Shown piece after piece: positions 24,428 through 33,961 of a stretch of DNA of 37,500 bases (position 1 is its first letter; each line of letters begins with the position of its first letter). The notes below the pieces were generated by a model, which saw only the letters and a list, made by a program, of their open reading frames with translations, searched no databases and was not told the DNA's origin. The translations under genes and the position numbers were made by a program. The stretch is taken from positions 15,001 to 52,500 of the forward strand of contig NW_013652420.1 of NCBI RefSeq assembly GCF_000499385.1. Direction: 5' to 3'. Source of the DNA: Eimeria necatrix (Eukaryota > Apicomplexa > Conoidasida > Eucoccidiorida > Eimeriidae).

Positions 24428-24490
24428 TTAAGGGTTTAGGGTTTAGGGTTTAGGGTTTAGGGTTTAGGGTTTAGGGTTTAGGGTTTAGGG
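24428..24490. repeat. Telomere-like array C (TTTAGGG)
   Basis: Eight TTTAGGG units on the plus strand, the opposite orientation to arrays A, B, D and E. It ends 17 bases before the plus-strand tRNA gene and forms the left border of a symmetric tRNA cassette. Confidence 0.93.
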
Positions 24491-24507
24491 AGTGGAGTGG
24501 TGGACAA

Positions 24508-24580
24508 GCCGATGTAGCTCAGTCGGTAGAGCGCGAGGCTCTTAACCTCGTGGTCGCGGGTTCGAGCCCCGTCGTCGGCT
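24508..24580 (+). tRNA. tRNA-Lys (anticodon CTT)
   Basis: A 73-nt intronless cloverleaf. The acceptor stem GCCGATG pairs with CGTCGGC with one U-G pair. The D arm is GCTC/GAGC. The anticodon stem CGAGG/CCTCG encloses loop CTCTTAA, whose middle CTT reads AAG (lysine). The T stem GCGGG/CCCGT carries the canonical TTCGAGC loop. Discriminator T is followed directly by a T-run, a Pol III terminator. A- and B-box equivalents are intact, so it looks functional. It faces an identical copy about 465 bases to the right. Confidence 0.95.
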
Positions 24581-24734
24581 TTTTAACATTTAAATAAATT
24601 CATTTTTCATTTATTTTATATTTAATTACTTTTAATTTCATTTAAATTCATTTATTTGTTCATTTTCCACCTTTTAAGACGTCGAGACACCGCCGAAGTG
24701 ACCCGGAGCTTCGCCTCGATGCTCTGCGCCATGG

Positions 24735-24748
24735 GGTGTACGTACACC
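24735..24748. repeat. Perfect TGTAC palindrome
   Basis: GGTGTACGTACACC, extendable to GGGGTGTACGTACACCCC, in the spacer between the tRNA-Lys genes. Confidence 0.8.
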
Positions 24749-24928
24749 CCACGGCCGGCCGCAGGAAATTATTCCTTCAGAACATCGCAAAGCAAATAAA
24801 TATTTTGCAAATAAATGTTCAATTAAATATAATAAAGGAAATAAAGTGCAAAAAAAGGATATTTAAACTGTTTCCCGAGGCGAAGTGGGCGCAGCAGAGA
24901 GTCCACCTAACACCGCGGTGCCGCTTCG

Positions 24929-24942
24929 GGTGTACGTACACC
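24929..24942. repeat. Perfect TGTAC palindrome
   Basis: A second perfect GGTGTACGTACACC copy, 194 bases from the first and inside the same tRNA cassette. Confidence 0.8.
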
Positions 24943-25045
24943 CCGTGCAAACGAGGCTCTGTGGCGACTATTTGGCGCAGCAAAACCGAAATAAATTTAA
25001 ATAAATTAAAAATTAACTTTTAATTCCATAAAAATAAACTTAAAA

Positions 25046-25118
25046 AGCCGACGACGGGGCTCGAACCCGCGACCACGAGGTTAAGAGCCTCGCGCTCTAC
25101 CGACTGAGCTACATCGGC
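25046..25118 (-). tRNA. tRNA-Lys (anticodon CTT), inverted copy
   Basis: The reverse complement gives the same 73-nt tRNA-Lys(CTT) as the copy at 24508-24580, with the same acceptor, D, anticodon and T arms and again a T-run at the 3' end. The two genes are convergent. The 5' flank differs from that of the first copy, so the duplicated unit is short. Confidence 0.95.
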
Positions 25119-25138
25119 CACGCCGGGGCTCTCTTTCC

Positions 25139-25186
<48 letters not shown>

Positions 25187-25269
25187 CTATCAGCAGCAGC
25201 AGCAACAGCAGCGCGTGAAGTTTTCGGTGCTGCGCTGCAACGAGGCGGGCGTGAAGGCGAGCCCCAAGT

Positions 25270-25302
25270 CCTAAACCCTAAACCCTAAACCCTAAACCCT
25301 AG
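25270..25302. repeat. Telomere-like array D (CCCTAAA)
   Basis: Four and a half CCCTAAA units. It forms the right border of the tRNA cassette and lies 98 bases beyond the stop codon of VPS41. Confidence 0.93.
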
Positions 25303-25400
25303 AGAGTGAAAAATCGTAACAAATCAACAAGCATTGTCTGCTCCTGTCCGGGGCGGCACTTTGGCCTTGCTGCAGAGAGCTGCTCAGCAGCAGCAGCTGA

Positions 25401-25540
25401 CTAGCTGTCTGCGGGGAGAGCAGCAAGGCAGCTGTTTGCTGCTGCTCCCCAGCAGCCAACGGGGCCCCACGTCCCCCTCCAAGCAGCAGAAGCAGCAAAT
25501 GCGCACAAAGCACAAGACAGCTTCATGTCATCGGAGGCGG

Positions 25541-25600
<60 letters not shown>

Positions 25601-25868
25601 TGCTGCTGTTTTCAAGGTAGCCGTTGCTCCGTTCGCAACAGCTGCTGTGCATGCAGTGGCCGCACCAAAATACCACGATCTTCTCCGGCTGCTGCTGCTG
25701 CTGCTGCTGCTGCTCCTGTTCCAATTCTGCTGCAGTAGCAGCAGCAGCAGCAACCGCTGCTGCCGGCGCAGTTGCTGCTGCTGCAGCGAAGGTTCTTGGG
25801 GTTGTCTGCTGCGGCGACCCCCCAGGAGCAGCACGCGGCGTGTTCACTGCTGCGTCTGAATCATCATG

Positions 25869-25911
<43 letters not shown>

Positions 25912-26164
25912 GAAGGCAAATGAAACTCAGTCCGATTACTAGGAGCAGCAGCAAGAGGCCTGCAGCAAATAGCGCAGCAGCTCCTCAGGGAGTTTCGCTG
26001 GCTGGGGCCCCTGGGTTCGCTAAGTGCAGCAGCAGCTGCTGCTGCACCTGTTGCTGCTGCTGCTGCTGCTGCAGTCCGTGCTGCCGACGGAGCTGCAGCA
26101 GCAGCACCAGGAGCTGCTGCTGACATCTTTTGAGTCCGCCGCGGAGAAGCGCTGGGCCGGCCCA

Positions 26165-26195
<31 letters not shown>

Positions 26196-26281
26196 AGAGG
26201 GCGGCTGCAGCAAAGCTGGAGCCAGGCTAATTGGGGCACTGCTGGGGCCTGCCCAGAGCTGCAGCGGAGTCTTAGTCCCTC

Positions 26282-26316
<35 letters not shown>

Positions 26317-26405
26317 GCTGCCTTTAGCTGCTTGCGTGCTTGTGGAGAGGCAGCTGCAGCGTGCTCTAGCTGCAGCCTCAGCTGCCCCTTCACTGCTGCG
26401 CCGAA

Positions 26406-26472
<67 letters not shown>

Positions 26473-26725
26473 TTGATGGTGACGCCCCTGCGTCTGCGGA
26501 AGAAAAGCTCCCACTGCAGCACTTCCTTCTCCGCTTGCATGCACTCGCAGGCTGCCTGCTGCACCTCCAGCAGCAGCTGCTGCTGCTGCAGCAGCAGCGC
26601 AACACGGCGCTCAATTGCTGGCAGCAAATGCTGCGCAGGCCCCGGAACCAGCTGCAGCAGCTGCTGCCCAAGGGATAACGGCAGCAAGTACCACCTTGTG
26701 AGCCCTCTGCCGCTGCTGCTGCTGC

Positions 26726-26757
<32 letters not shown>

Positions 26758-26969
26758 CGCACACGGAAAGCTGACGGTTTGTCACCTGCTGCTGCTGTTG
26801 CTGCTCCTGCTAGATCTGCAGCAAAGCTTCCGCCGCCGCGCTGCTGCTGCTGCTGCTGCTGCAGCAGGGGGGCCCTGTCTAGGGCCTGCAGCAAATCAAC
26901 AAGAAGGCAGCTGCGTTTGCTGCAGACAGCCACAATAAGAGTCCACAAGCCCCCGCTGGGGTCCTCAAT

Positions 26970-27018
<49 letters not shown>

Positions 27019-27870
27019 GGTTGTTGGTCCCAGCTCTCGTGTGGCGGCGGAGCCAGTTGCTGCTGAAAGGGGAGTGCTGCTGCTGCTGCTGCTGCTGCCT
27101 GCGCCTCCTCTGCCACCTGCACTGCTGCTTCCACGTCGCTGCAGCGCAGCAGCAGCAGCAGCACAGCTTCTGCTGCTCTGCCCAGCCGCTGCAGCAGAAA
27201 TGCAGCAGCACGAGGGACTTCAGGCTTCAATGAAGAGAAGCAAGTTCGCAAACTCTGCAGCATGTCTTCGGGAGCGCCTGCTGCTGCTGCGTCTGCTGCT
27301 GCTGCGTCTGCTGCTGCTGCGTCTGCTGCTGCTGCGTCTGCTGCTGCTGCGTCTGCTGCTGCTGTGTCTGCTGCTGCTGCGTCTGCTGCTGCTGCGTCTG
27401 CTGCTGCTGCGTCTGCTGCTGCTGCGTCTGCTGCTGCTGCGTCTGCTGCTGCTCCTCCTGTCGATGCTGTTTCGCCTGCTGCTGCTGCGTCCCCTGGCGC
27501 TGCTGCTGCTTTGCATGCTGCTGCTGTCTCGGCTGCTGCTGCTGGTGCTTCGGTCGCTTCTGCTGGCTCGTCTGCTGCTGCTGCTTCTGCTGCTGCCGGC
27601 GTCTCGTCGGCTGCTGCTGCTTCTGCTGCTTCCTCAGCTGTTGTTGCTGCCTCTGCTGCTGCTGCTGCTTCGGCTACTGCTCCGGTTTCGGCTACTGATG
27701 CCGTGTCTGCTGCTGCTGCTGCTGTTTTGGCGTTTGCTTCTGCCCCCGATGGTGCAGCAGCAGCAGCAGCAGCAGCAGCAGCTGCTGCTGCTGCTGCTGC
27801 GGGCGTCGCATCTACTGTCGCCTGTGCTGGACCATCGCATGATGGAGCAGCAGAACTGTCCCGTTTCCGG

Positions 27871-27931
<61 letters not shown>

Positions 27932-28216
27932 GCTCCTGGAGCAGCAACGCGTAGGCTTGGTCGTAGTCGTAGCTGCCATCTGCAGCACGAAGAAAGTCCA
28001 GCAGCAAATGGGGCTCCAGCATGATGTACAGTTTGATCTGCAGCAGCAAACCGCAGCAGCAGCAGCAGCAGCAAGCCACAGCAGCAGAAACTCAGCGCCG
28101 TAAACTAGCGCAGCACTAGTAGTAACCGCAGCAGCAGCAGCAGCAGCAGCAACAGCACCCAGCAGCAATGCAGGCAAGAGGAAGCTAGCGAAGCTGCAGC
28201 AAGGTACACGCAACCA

Positions 28217-28247
<31 letters not shown>

Positions 28248-28436
28248 TGCAGCAGGCACACCTGCAGCAGCGAGAAAGCCTCAACAGCAGCAGGACTGCA
28301 GCTGTAAGCAGCTTTTAAGTACAAGTGCAGCAACGGGGCGCAGCAAACTAGCCGGGGCACCACAGCATCAGCAGCAAATAAGAGGGCCCCCCTGCTGCTG
28401 CTTTGCCCGCAGACGCTGCAGCTGCAGCAGCAGCAG

Positions 28437-28470
<34 letters not shown>

Positions 28471-28945
28471 AGCTGCCGCTGCAGCAGCAAACCGAGGAGA
28501 CCACTGGCTGCGCGAGCCACGGCTTTGCTGCATTCAGCCGCAGACACAGCAGCGCCAAAGCTGCTGCTGCGTCCAGCTGCAGCAGCTGCAGCGCCATATC
28601 CGGCACAGCAGCAGCAAGTGCAGCAGCAGCACTTTCCAGCGACGGCAGCAGCTTCTGCTGTTCTTCCTGCGCAGTCCCCGCTGCAGCAGCAGCAGCAGCA
28701 GCAGCAGCTGCTGCTGCTGCTGCTGCTGCTGAGGAGGCTTGGTCTGCTGCTGATCCGTCGAGGCAAGAAGCTGCTGCTTCGCTTGGCTGCGTGAGCACGC
28801 GGTGTATGTACACTGCAGCACGAGGGGACTGCAGCAGCAGCAGCGCTTTTGCTGCGCAGCAAAACAGCCGCAGCTGGTGAGCCATAAGCACACAAGCCTG
28901 CAGCAAAGGTTCCCAAAGGGGACTCGCCAGCAAGACGGTGCTCTC

Positions 28946-29003
<58 letters not shown>

Positions 29004-29189
29004 AGCTGCTGCAGCACGCGCTCGTGCGCCTCAAGCGGGGTCTCTTGAGGGCCTGTGGGGCCCCACGGAGAGAGGCAGCGCAGCAGCGGCAGCTGCAGCA
29101 GCCGCTGCAGCAGCTCGCAGCTGACAGCAGCAGGCAGCAAAGGCGAAGCAGACACGCAACGCAGGAAGGCCTCCGCTGCTGCCACGCCT

Positions 29190-29230
<41 letters not shown>

Positions 29231-29285
29231 CCTTTCAGGCTGCTGCAGCCGCGACTCTGCGTTCTTCGCGGCCTCCTCCGGTTCG

Positions 29286-29345
<60 letters not shown>

Positions 29346-29464
29346 CCCAAATGACTGCGCATGGATGCTGCTGCACACCTAAGGAGGCGCCGCAGCAGCT
29401 CGTAGTATAGGGCTGGGGGGGGTTTGATTTGTGCTGCTGCTGTTGCTGCTGTTGCTGCTGCTGT

Positions 29465-29496
<32 letters not shown>

Positions 29497-29995
29497 GCTC
29501 TCGAGATGCTGCTTCAGCAATCTGGAAGCCAAAAGCAGCAAGAGCCCCATACTCTGAGAACAGCCCCAGAAGCTCCATCCAGTGTGCATCTTGCTGCAGC
29601 AGCAGGTGCGGCAGCAGCGCTGCTGCTGCTTGCTGCTGCTGCTGCTGCAGCAGCAAAGACACTGCCTCGAAGCCCTTCTCCGTGGCAAACGAAGGAGACA
29701 CAGAAGCAGCAGTAGACAGCGCCAGGTGTACGTACAGCTGCAGCGGCTGCTGCTGCAGCAGCCAAGCAACTGTATCCCGCCCATCTCGGGGCCGCAGCTG
29801 AGAGCCACAGCAGCAGCAGCAGCAGCAGCAGCAGCGCACTGCAACGTGGGCAAAAGCAGCTGCTGCTGCAGCGGCAGCAGCAGCAGCAACGGCAGCAGCA
29901 GCAGCAGCGCGCGCTCGAGAAAGCTACGGGCTCACTAGCCCACAAGAACATAGCAACTATAACAGCAGCCACAGCAGCAGCAGCAGCAGCAGCTT

Positions 29996-30035
<40 letters not shown>

Positions 30036-30136
30036 GAGCAACTTACAGTGAATGCCCGGGGGCCGCAGCAAAGGAGACAGCCGCCAACGCCCATGGTGGC
30101 AACAACATACTTCGTGTCTCTGTTTGAGGAGCAGCG

Positions 30137-30173
<37 letters not shown>

Positions 30174-30315
30174 TCTTCTGCTGCGTCTGCTGCTGCTGCT
30201 GCGGCCGGTGGTGCTGCTGCTGGCAGCAGCAGCCGCTGGCGCGACAGCAGCGAGCCAGCGCCACATGAGACCAGCAGCAAAGACACTGCTGCCCCCGCTT
30301 CCTCCGCTGCTTCCT

Positions 30316-30358
<43 letters not shown>

Positions 30359-30672
30359 CTCCAAGGTGACAATGCAGAGGTTCGGCTGAAGTGCAGCAGC
30401 AGCAGCAGCAGCAGCATCAGCAGCAGCAGCAGAACTAAGGAACGTGCCCAGCACTCTGCTGCCCGAGAGATCCACTGCTGCTACAATTTGCCCGGAGAAT
30501 ACAGCAGCAGCTGCATCAGCTGCAGCAGCAGCAGCAGCTGCTGCTGCTGCTGCATGCGGAGCAGCAGCAGCAGCGCTGCGGCCAGCAGAACTAACAATGC
30601 GCAGCAGCTGAACTTCAGAGTCCCAAGCAACAGCAAGCAGATCTTCCTGGACCCACTGCAGCAAAGCCCCCC

Positions 30673-30730
<58 letters not shown>

Positions 30731-30782
30731 AGGTGGGTGAGCGGGCTCTGCTGCGGCGGCGGGCGCACTGCCCCCTGTTGCT

Positions 30783-30829
<47 letters not shown>

Positions 30830-31049
30830 GGGGGCCAGGCAGCAAACCTTTTGTCTGCTGCTGAGTTGAAAAACATAAACAACTCCAGAGGCCCCCGACC
30901 AAGCCAAAAAGCTGCTGCTCCATCTGCAGCAGCAAACGGGGGCCCCCGCTTGCTGCAGCAGCAAATCTTGCTGCGCAAAGTCTCCCCGGGAGTGCAGCAG
31001 CAGCCTGCCATCCGCACAGCCCACTGCAGCAACAGGCCGCAGGCCTACT

Positions 31050-31113
<64 letters not shown>

Positions 31114-31168
31114 GCCGCGACCACTGGGAGCTGCGCAAACGCGAGAACACAGGGCCTCCTGGGGGGCC

Positions 31169-31210
<42 letters not shown>

Positions 31211-31387
31211 GGAGCTCCGCAAGGCAGCAGCTGCTGCTGCTGCTGCTGCTGCAGCAGAAGGCAAAAAGGATAAACTGCAGCCTGGGAAAAGAGAGACAGT
31301 TAAAACTGGGCAAGTATACTTTAGAGACACCTCAGGGCTCACAACCACTGCTGCTGCTGCTGCTGCTGCTGCTGCCTTTTGCGGCCC

Positions 31388-31419
<32 letters not shown>

Positions 31420-31543
31420 CTACCGCTGCTGGCAGCAGGTGCAGCAGCACGCTGCCGTCTACTGCAGCAGAAGCAACGAGGCCCTGGGGCCCCACACTTA
31501 TGTCGGTTATCTCTGCTTGGTGGCCCTGCAGCACCCAGTGCAC

Positions 31544-31590
<47 letters not shown>

Positions 31591-31640
31591 GCGGGTTGTG
31601 GCCATTTGTGAGCTGTCCGGTTGCAGCAGAACTCTGTTGC

Positions 31641-31679
<39 letters not shown>

Positions 31680-31768
31680 CGCGTGGGCAGCGGCAGCAGC
31701 AGCAGCAAGCCACTCTGGAAGCCAAGGAGAGCACAGCCACTAGTCACAGTTCCCGCTGTTATTTGTTC

Positions 31769-31820
<52 letters not shown>

Positions 31821-31888
31821 CGGGGCCAGAAAGGTCTTGGGAGAGACTGCAGCTCATGGAGGAAATCTACAGGATGGCATTCATACAT

Positions 31889-31929
<41 letters not shown>

Positions 31930-31986
31930 GCCGGTTCAGGGAAGCAGCATGAGCTGAGTCCTGCTGCAGCTTTTCACAGCTCCTCG

Positions 31987-32019
<33 letters not shown>

Positions 32020-32511
32020 GGAGCTTGCTGGCAATCAAACGGGCAAGGGATGCTGCAGCAGCAGCAGCAGCATCGTGCTGCGGCGTTTGCTCTAAAGAGG
32101 CCAAATACTTCTTTTGCTGCTCGAGCTGCTGCTGCTGCTTTTGTTTCTGCTGCTGCTGCTTCTGCTCTTGCTGCTGTTGCTGCTGCGGGTCGCCTTCTTC
32201 TCTGGGGAACTGCTGTTGCTGCTGCTGCTGCTGCAGCTGCTGCTGCTGCTGCTGCAGGGTATTCTCTGTGTTAGGCTGCTGTTGCTGCTGCTGATTTTTG
32301 TGCGCCCTGGAGTTCTCCTCCTCTTGTTGCTGCTCTTCTTGTTGAAAAGAACCCTGCTGCTGCTGCTGCTGCTGCTCTTGTTGCTGCAGGAACCCCTGCT
32401 GCTGCTGCTGCTGCTGCTGCTGCAGTGCAGCACTGTCCTTGCTTGTGGGAGAGTCTGCTTGAGGAGACTTAAGGTTGCCAGATTCAGAGCCTGCTGCCTC
32501 TGTTGCTTCTG

Positions 32512-32553
<42 letters not shown>

Positions 32554-32755
32554 CGCCTGCTGTTGCTGTTGCTGCTGCAGCAGAAGGCAGCGCGAACTGC
32601 TGGAGCATCGCCCCCCTGTCTTTCCAGCTGCTGCTGGTGCTGCTGCTCTTGTATGAACTCTTCACAGCAGTGCTGCTGCGGCTGCAGTTGCTGCTGCTGC
32701 TGCAGTTGCTGCTGCTGCTGCTGCAGTTGCTGCTGCATAAGCCAAGCCACTCCAC
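25401..32755 (-). CDS. VPS41: VPS41, HOPS complex subunit (three exons)
   Basis: Subunit of the HOPS tether, which drives late endosome/vacuole fusion with Rab7-type GTPases. Exons: 32755-30047, 29923-28262, 28037-25401. Intron 1 (30046-29924) is GTAAGT...GTAG and intron 2 (28261-28038) is GTGTGC...CTGCAG, both phase 0, giving about 2,335 residues against about 850 usually. Exon 1: Gln-rich N-terminus, then propeller strands (ISVGPQGLVASAAVDGSVLL near residue 410, SSFLAWSGASGVVYVFQLSS near 620). Exon 2: RPRDGRDTVAWLL, the family link from propeller to solenoid, then HWMELLGLFSEYGAL and KPPPALYYELLRRLL. Exon 3: LEPHLLLDFLR, PEVPRAAAFLLQRLGR, DVEAAVQVAEEAQ, LWTLIVAVCSKRSCLLVDLL, and a C-terminal RING-H2 with CAIC, CGHCMHSSC and CALC. 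Homopolymers sit between conserved blocks. The start at 32755 is uncertain (32608 is an in-frame alternative). VPS8 was considered, but segment order and spacing fit VPS41 better. Confidence 0.85.
27281..27455. repeat. 15-bp coding minisatellite in VPS41 (Ala4-Asp)
   Basis: Eleven to twelve tandem GCTGCTGCTGCGTCT units, nearly perfect, coding on the minus strand for alternating alanine runs and aspartate. It lies between the LEPHLLLDFLR segment and the PEVPRAAAFLLQRLGR segment of the solenoid. Confidence 0.9.
28801..28814. repeat. TGTAC-family motif inside VPS41 exon 2
   Basis: GGTGTATGTACACT, encoding VYIH on the minus strand. A second coding copy (GGTGTACGTACAGC, 29725-29738) encodes LYVH. 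These two may be chance matches within coding sequence. Confidence 0.45.
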
Positions 32756-32827
32756 CCATTCAGCTGCTGCATCAACTTCACCTCCGAAGCCAAGCCGTGG
32801 ATAGAGCGCTAGGCTATACTTGAGCAG
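32756..32827 (-). promoter_or_regulatory. Short presumed 5' region of VPS41
   Basis: Only 72 bases separate the proposed VPS41 start from telomere-like array E, so promoter elements must lie here, inside the array or beyond it. A competing ATG at 32759 opens a Gln-rich frame (MGGVAWLMQQQ) that could be the true first exon if an unseen intron exists. Confidence 0.3.
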
Positions 32828-32888
32828 CCTAAACCCTAAACCCTAAACCCTAAACCCTAAAGCTTAAACCCTAAACCCTAAACCCTAG
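32828..32888. repeat. Telomere-like array E (CCCTAAA)
   Basis: Eight CCCTAAA-type units with one GCTTAAA variant, upstream of VPS41, in the same orientation as array D downstream of it. Confidence 0.93.
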
Positions 32889-32981
32889 GCTTTGAGCCCT
32901 AATGCCTACAGAAAGGCGTGGAGAACAAGCCCTGTGCAGCTCCACTCTCTTGTCTGTCTTCAATGATGAGACATTGAGGGC
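32889..32981. other. Spacer between opposed telomere-like arrays
   Basis: Ninety-three bases of mixed-composition DNA with a TCAATG...CATTGA inverted repeat near 32960-32977. It contains no open reading frame of note and no tRNA. Confidence 0.5.
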
Positions 32982-33046
32982 CAGGGTTTACTGTTTAGGG
33001 TTTAGGGTTTAGGGTTTAGGGTTTAGGGTTTAGGGTTTAGGGTTTG
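32982..33046. repeat. Telomere-like array F (TTTAGGG)
   Basis: About eight TTTAGGG units, opposite in orientation to array E. The order CCCTAAA then TTTAGGG is the reverse of an end-to-end chromosome fusion. Confidence 0.93.
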
Positions 33047-33723
33047 GTTGAGTGCAGGGTTTTGGTTCCGCCGCGGGTTAAGAAATAACTGGAAAAGCAT
33101 TTCCTGCGCATCAAATAAATTTAAATTATATTTTTAACAATTTTAATTCTTTTTATTTTCCTTTGAGTTCATTTTCCCCAGTGCGTCTATAGAGTTGCTG
33201 CTGCTGCTGCTGCTGCTGCTGCAGCAGCAGCAGGGGGCCCCCCTGCCTGTTTGGGGGGCCCCCGCTGCTGCTGTCTGCAGCAGATTTCCTTCTTCTGCTG
33301 TTGCTGCAGCTTTAAAATTATATTTGATCAAATTTATTAAATAATTTTATATTTTTGGAATTAAATAATTATTATTTGCTGCAGCAAAATGAGAAAGACA
33401 CAAAACTCAAATTTTGGCGAAGTCCGCAGCTCGTACTCATCTAGATGATCGCTGCTGCTGCTCTGCTGCTGAGGAGCTGCATATAACTGCAGCAACAACT
33501 CATTTGCTGCTGCAGCAGCAGCAATTCGTTTGATGCAGCAGCAGCAAAGTAAGACCTGTAGATTTGCTGCAGCAGCAGCAATTCGTTTGCTGCTGCAGCA
33601 GCAAAGTAAGACCTGTAGATTTGCTGCTGCAAAAGGGCCCCTGCGAAGCAGCTGCTGCACTAGGGGTAGCCCTAGTTCAGCAGCAGAAGCAGCACCAGTA
33701 GCACCAGCAGTAGCAGCAGCAGC

Positions 33724-33776
<53 letters not shown>

Positions 33777-33876
33777 TAGCAGCAGCAGAAGCAGCAGCAG
33801 AATCAAAGCACAGAGAGAATCCTGCAGCGATGCAAATTGAACACTGCGCAGCTGCAGCTCAGCAGCAGCAGCTGCA

Positions 33877-33916
<40 letters not shown>

Positions 33917-33961
33917 AACGTTAAACCCGAATCGCTGCAAAGCACAACCGAATGCATACAA
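33047..33961. other. Intergenic region with CAG runs and a short duplication
   Basis: AT-rich DNA, a GGGGGGCCCCCC cluster (about 33235-33265), a tandem duplication at 33513-33630, GCAGTA-interrupted CAG runs (33695-33800) and a further CAG block to 33915. Open frames there lack conserved segments. I see no gene. Confidence 0.55.
33513..33630. repeat. Tandem duplication of about 60 bp
   Basis: Two copies of a unit containing CAATTCGTTTG, CAGCAGCAAAGTAAGACC and TGTAGATTTGCTGC. The copies differ mainly in the length of the CTG/CAG stretch. Confidence 0.8.

Larger units (their letters stand above)
24581..25045. other. Spacer between convergent tRNA-Lys genes
   Basis: AT-rich spacer with two perfect palindromes of the TGTAC family (24735-24748 and 24929-24942), each embedded in a GC-rich patch with gaagtg/cttcg words. 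One short open frame from 24736 lacks recognisable features. No third RNA gene is seen. Confidence 0.55.

Noticed and set aside
24428..24490. True chromosome end
   Set aside because: All six telomere-like arrays are short and continue into unique sequence and genes on both sides.
27041..28024. Long plus-strand poly-Leu/Ala frames opposite VPS41 exon 3
   Set aside because: They are antisense shadows of CAG runs. All conserved segments (solenoid and RING) are on the minus strand.
25401..28079. VPS8 (CORVET) as the identity of the RING protein
   Set aside because: The C-terminal RING fits both. The RPRDGRDTVAWLL link, the EPHLLLDFLR segment and the propeller strands follow VPS41 order and spacing.
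31209..31957. Plus-strand Cys/Leu-rich frames opposite VPS41 exon 1
   Set aside because: Antisense of poly-Gln and the propeller-coding region, with no independent motif.
32950..32985. C/D-box snoRNA
   Set aside because: An ATGATGA-like C box is present, but I found no matching D box at suitable distance.
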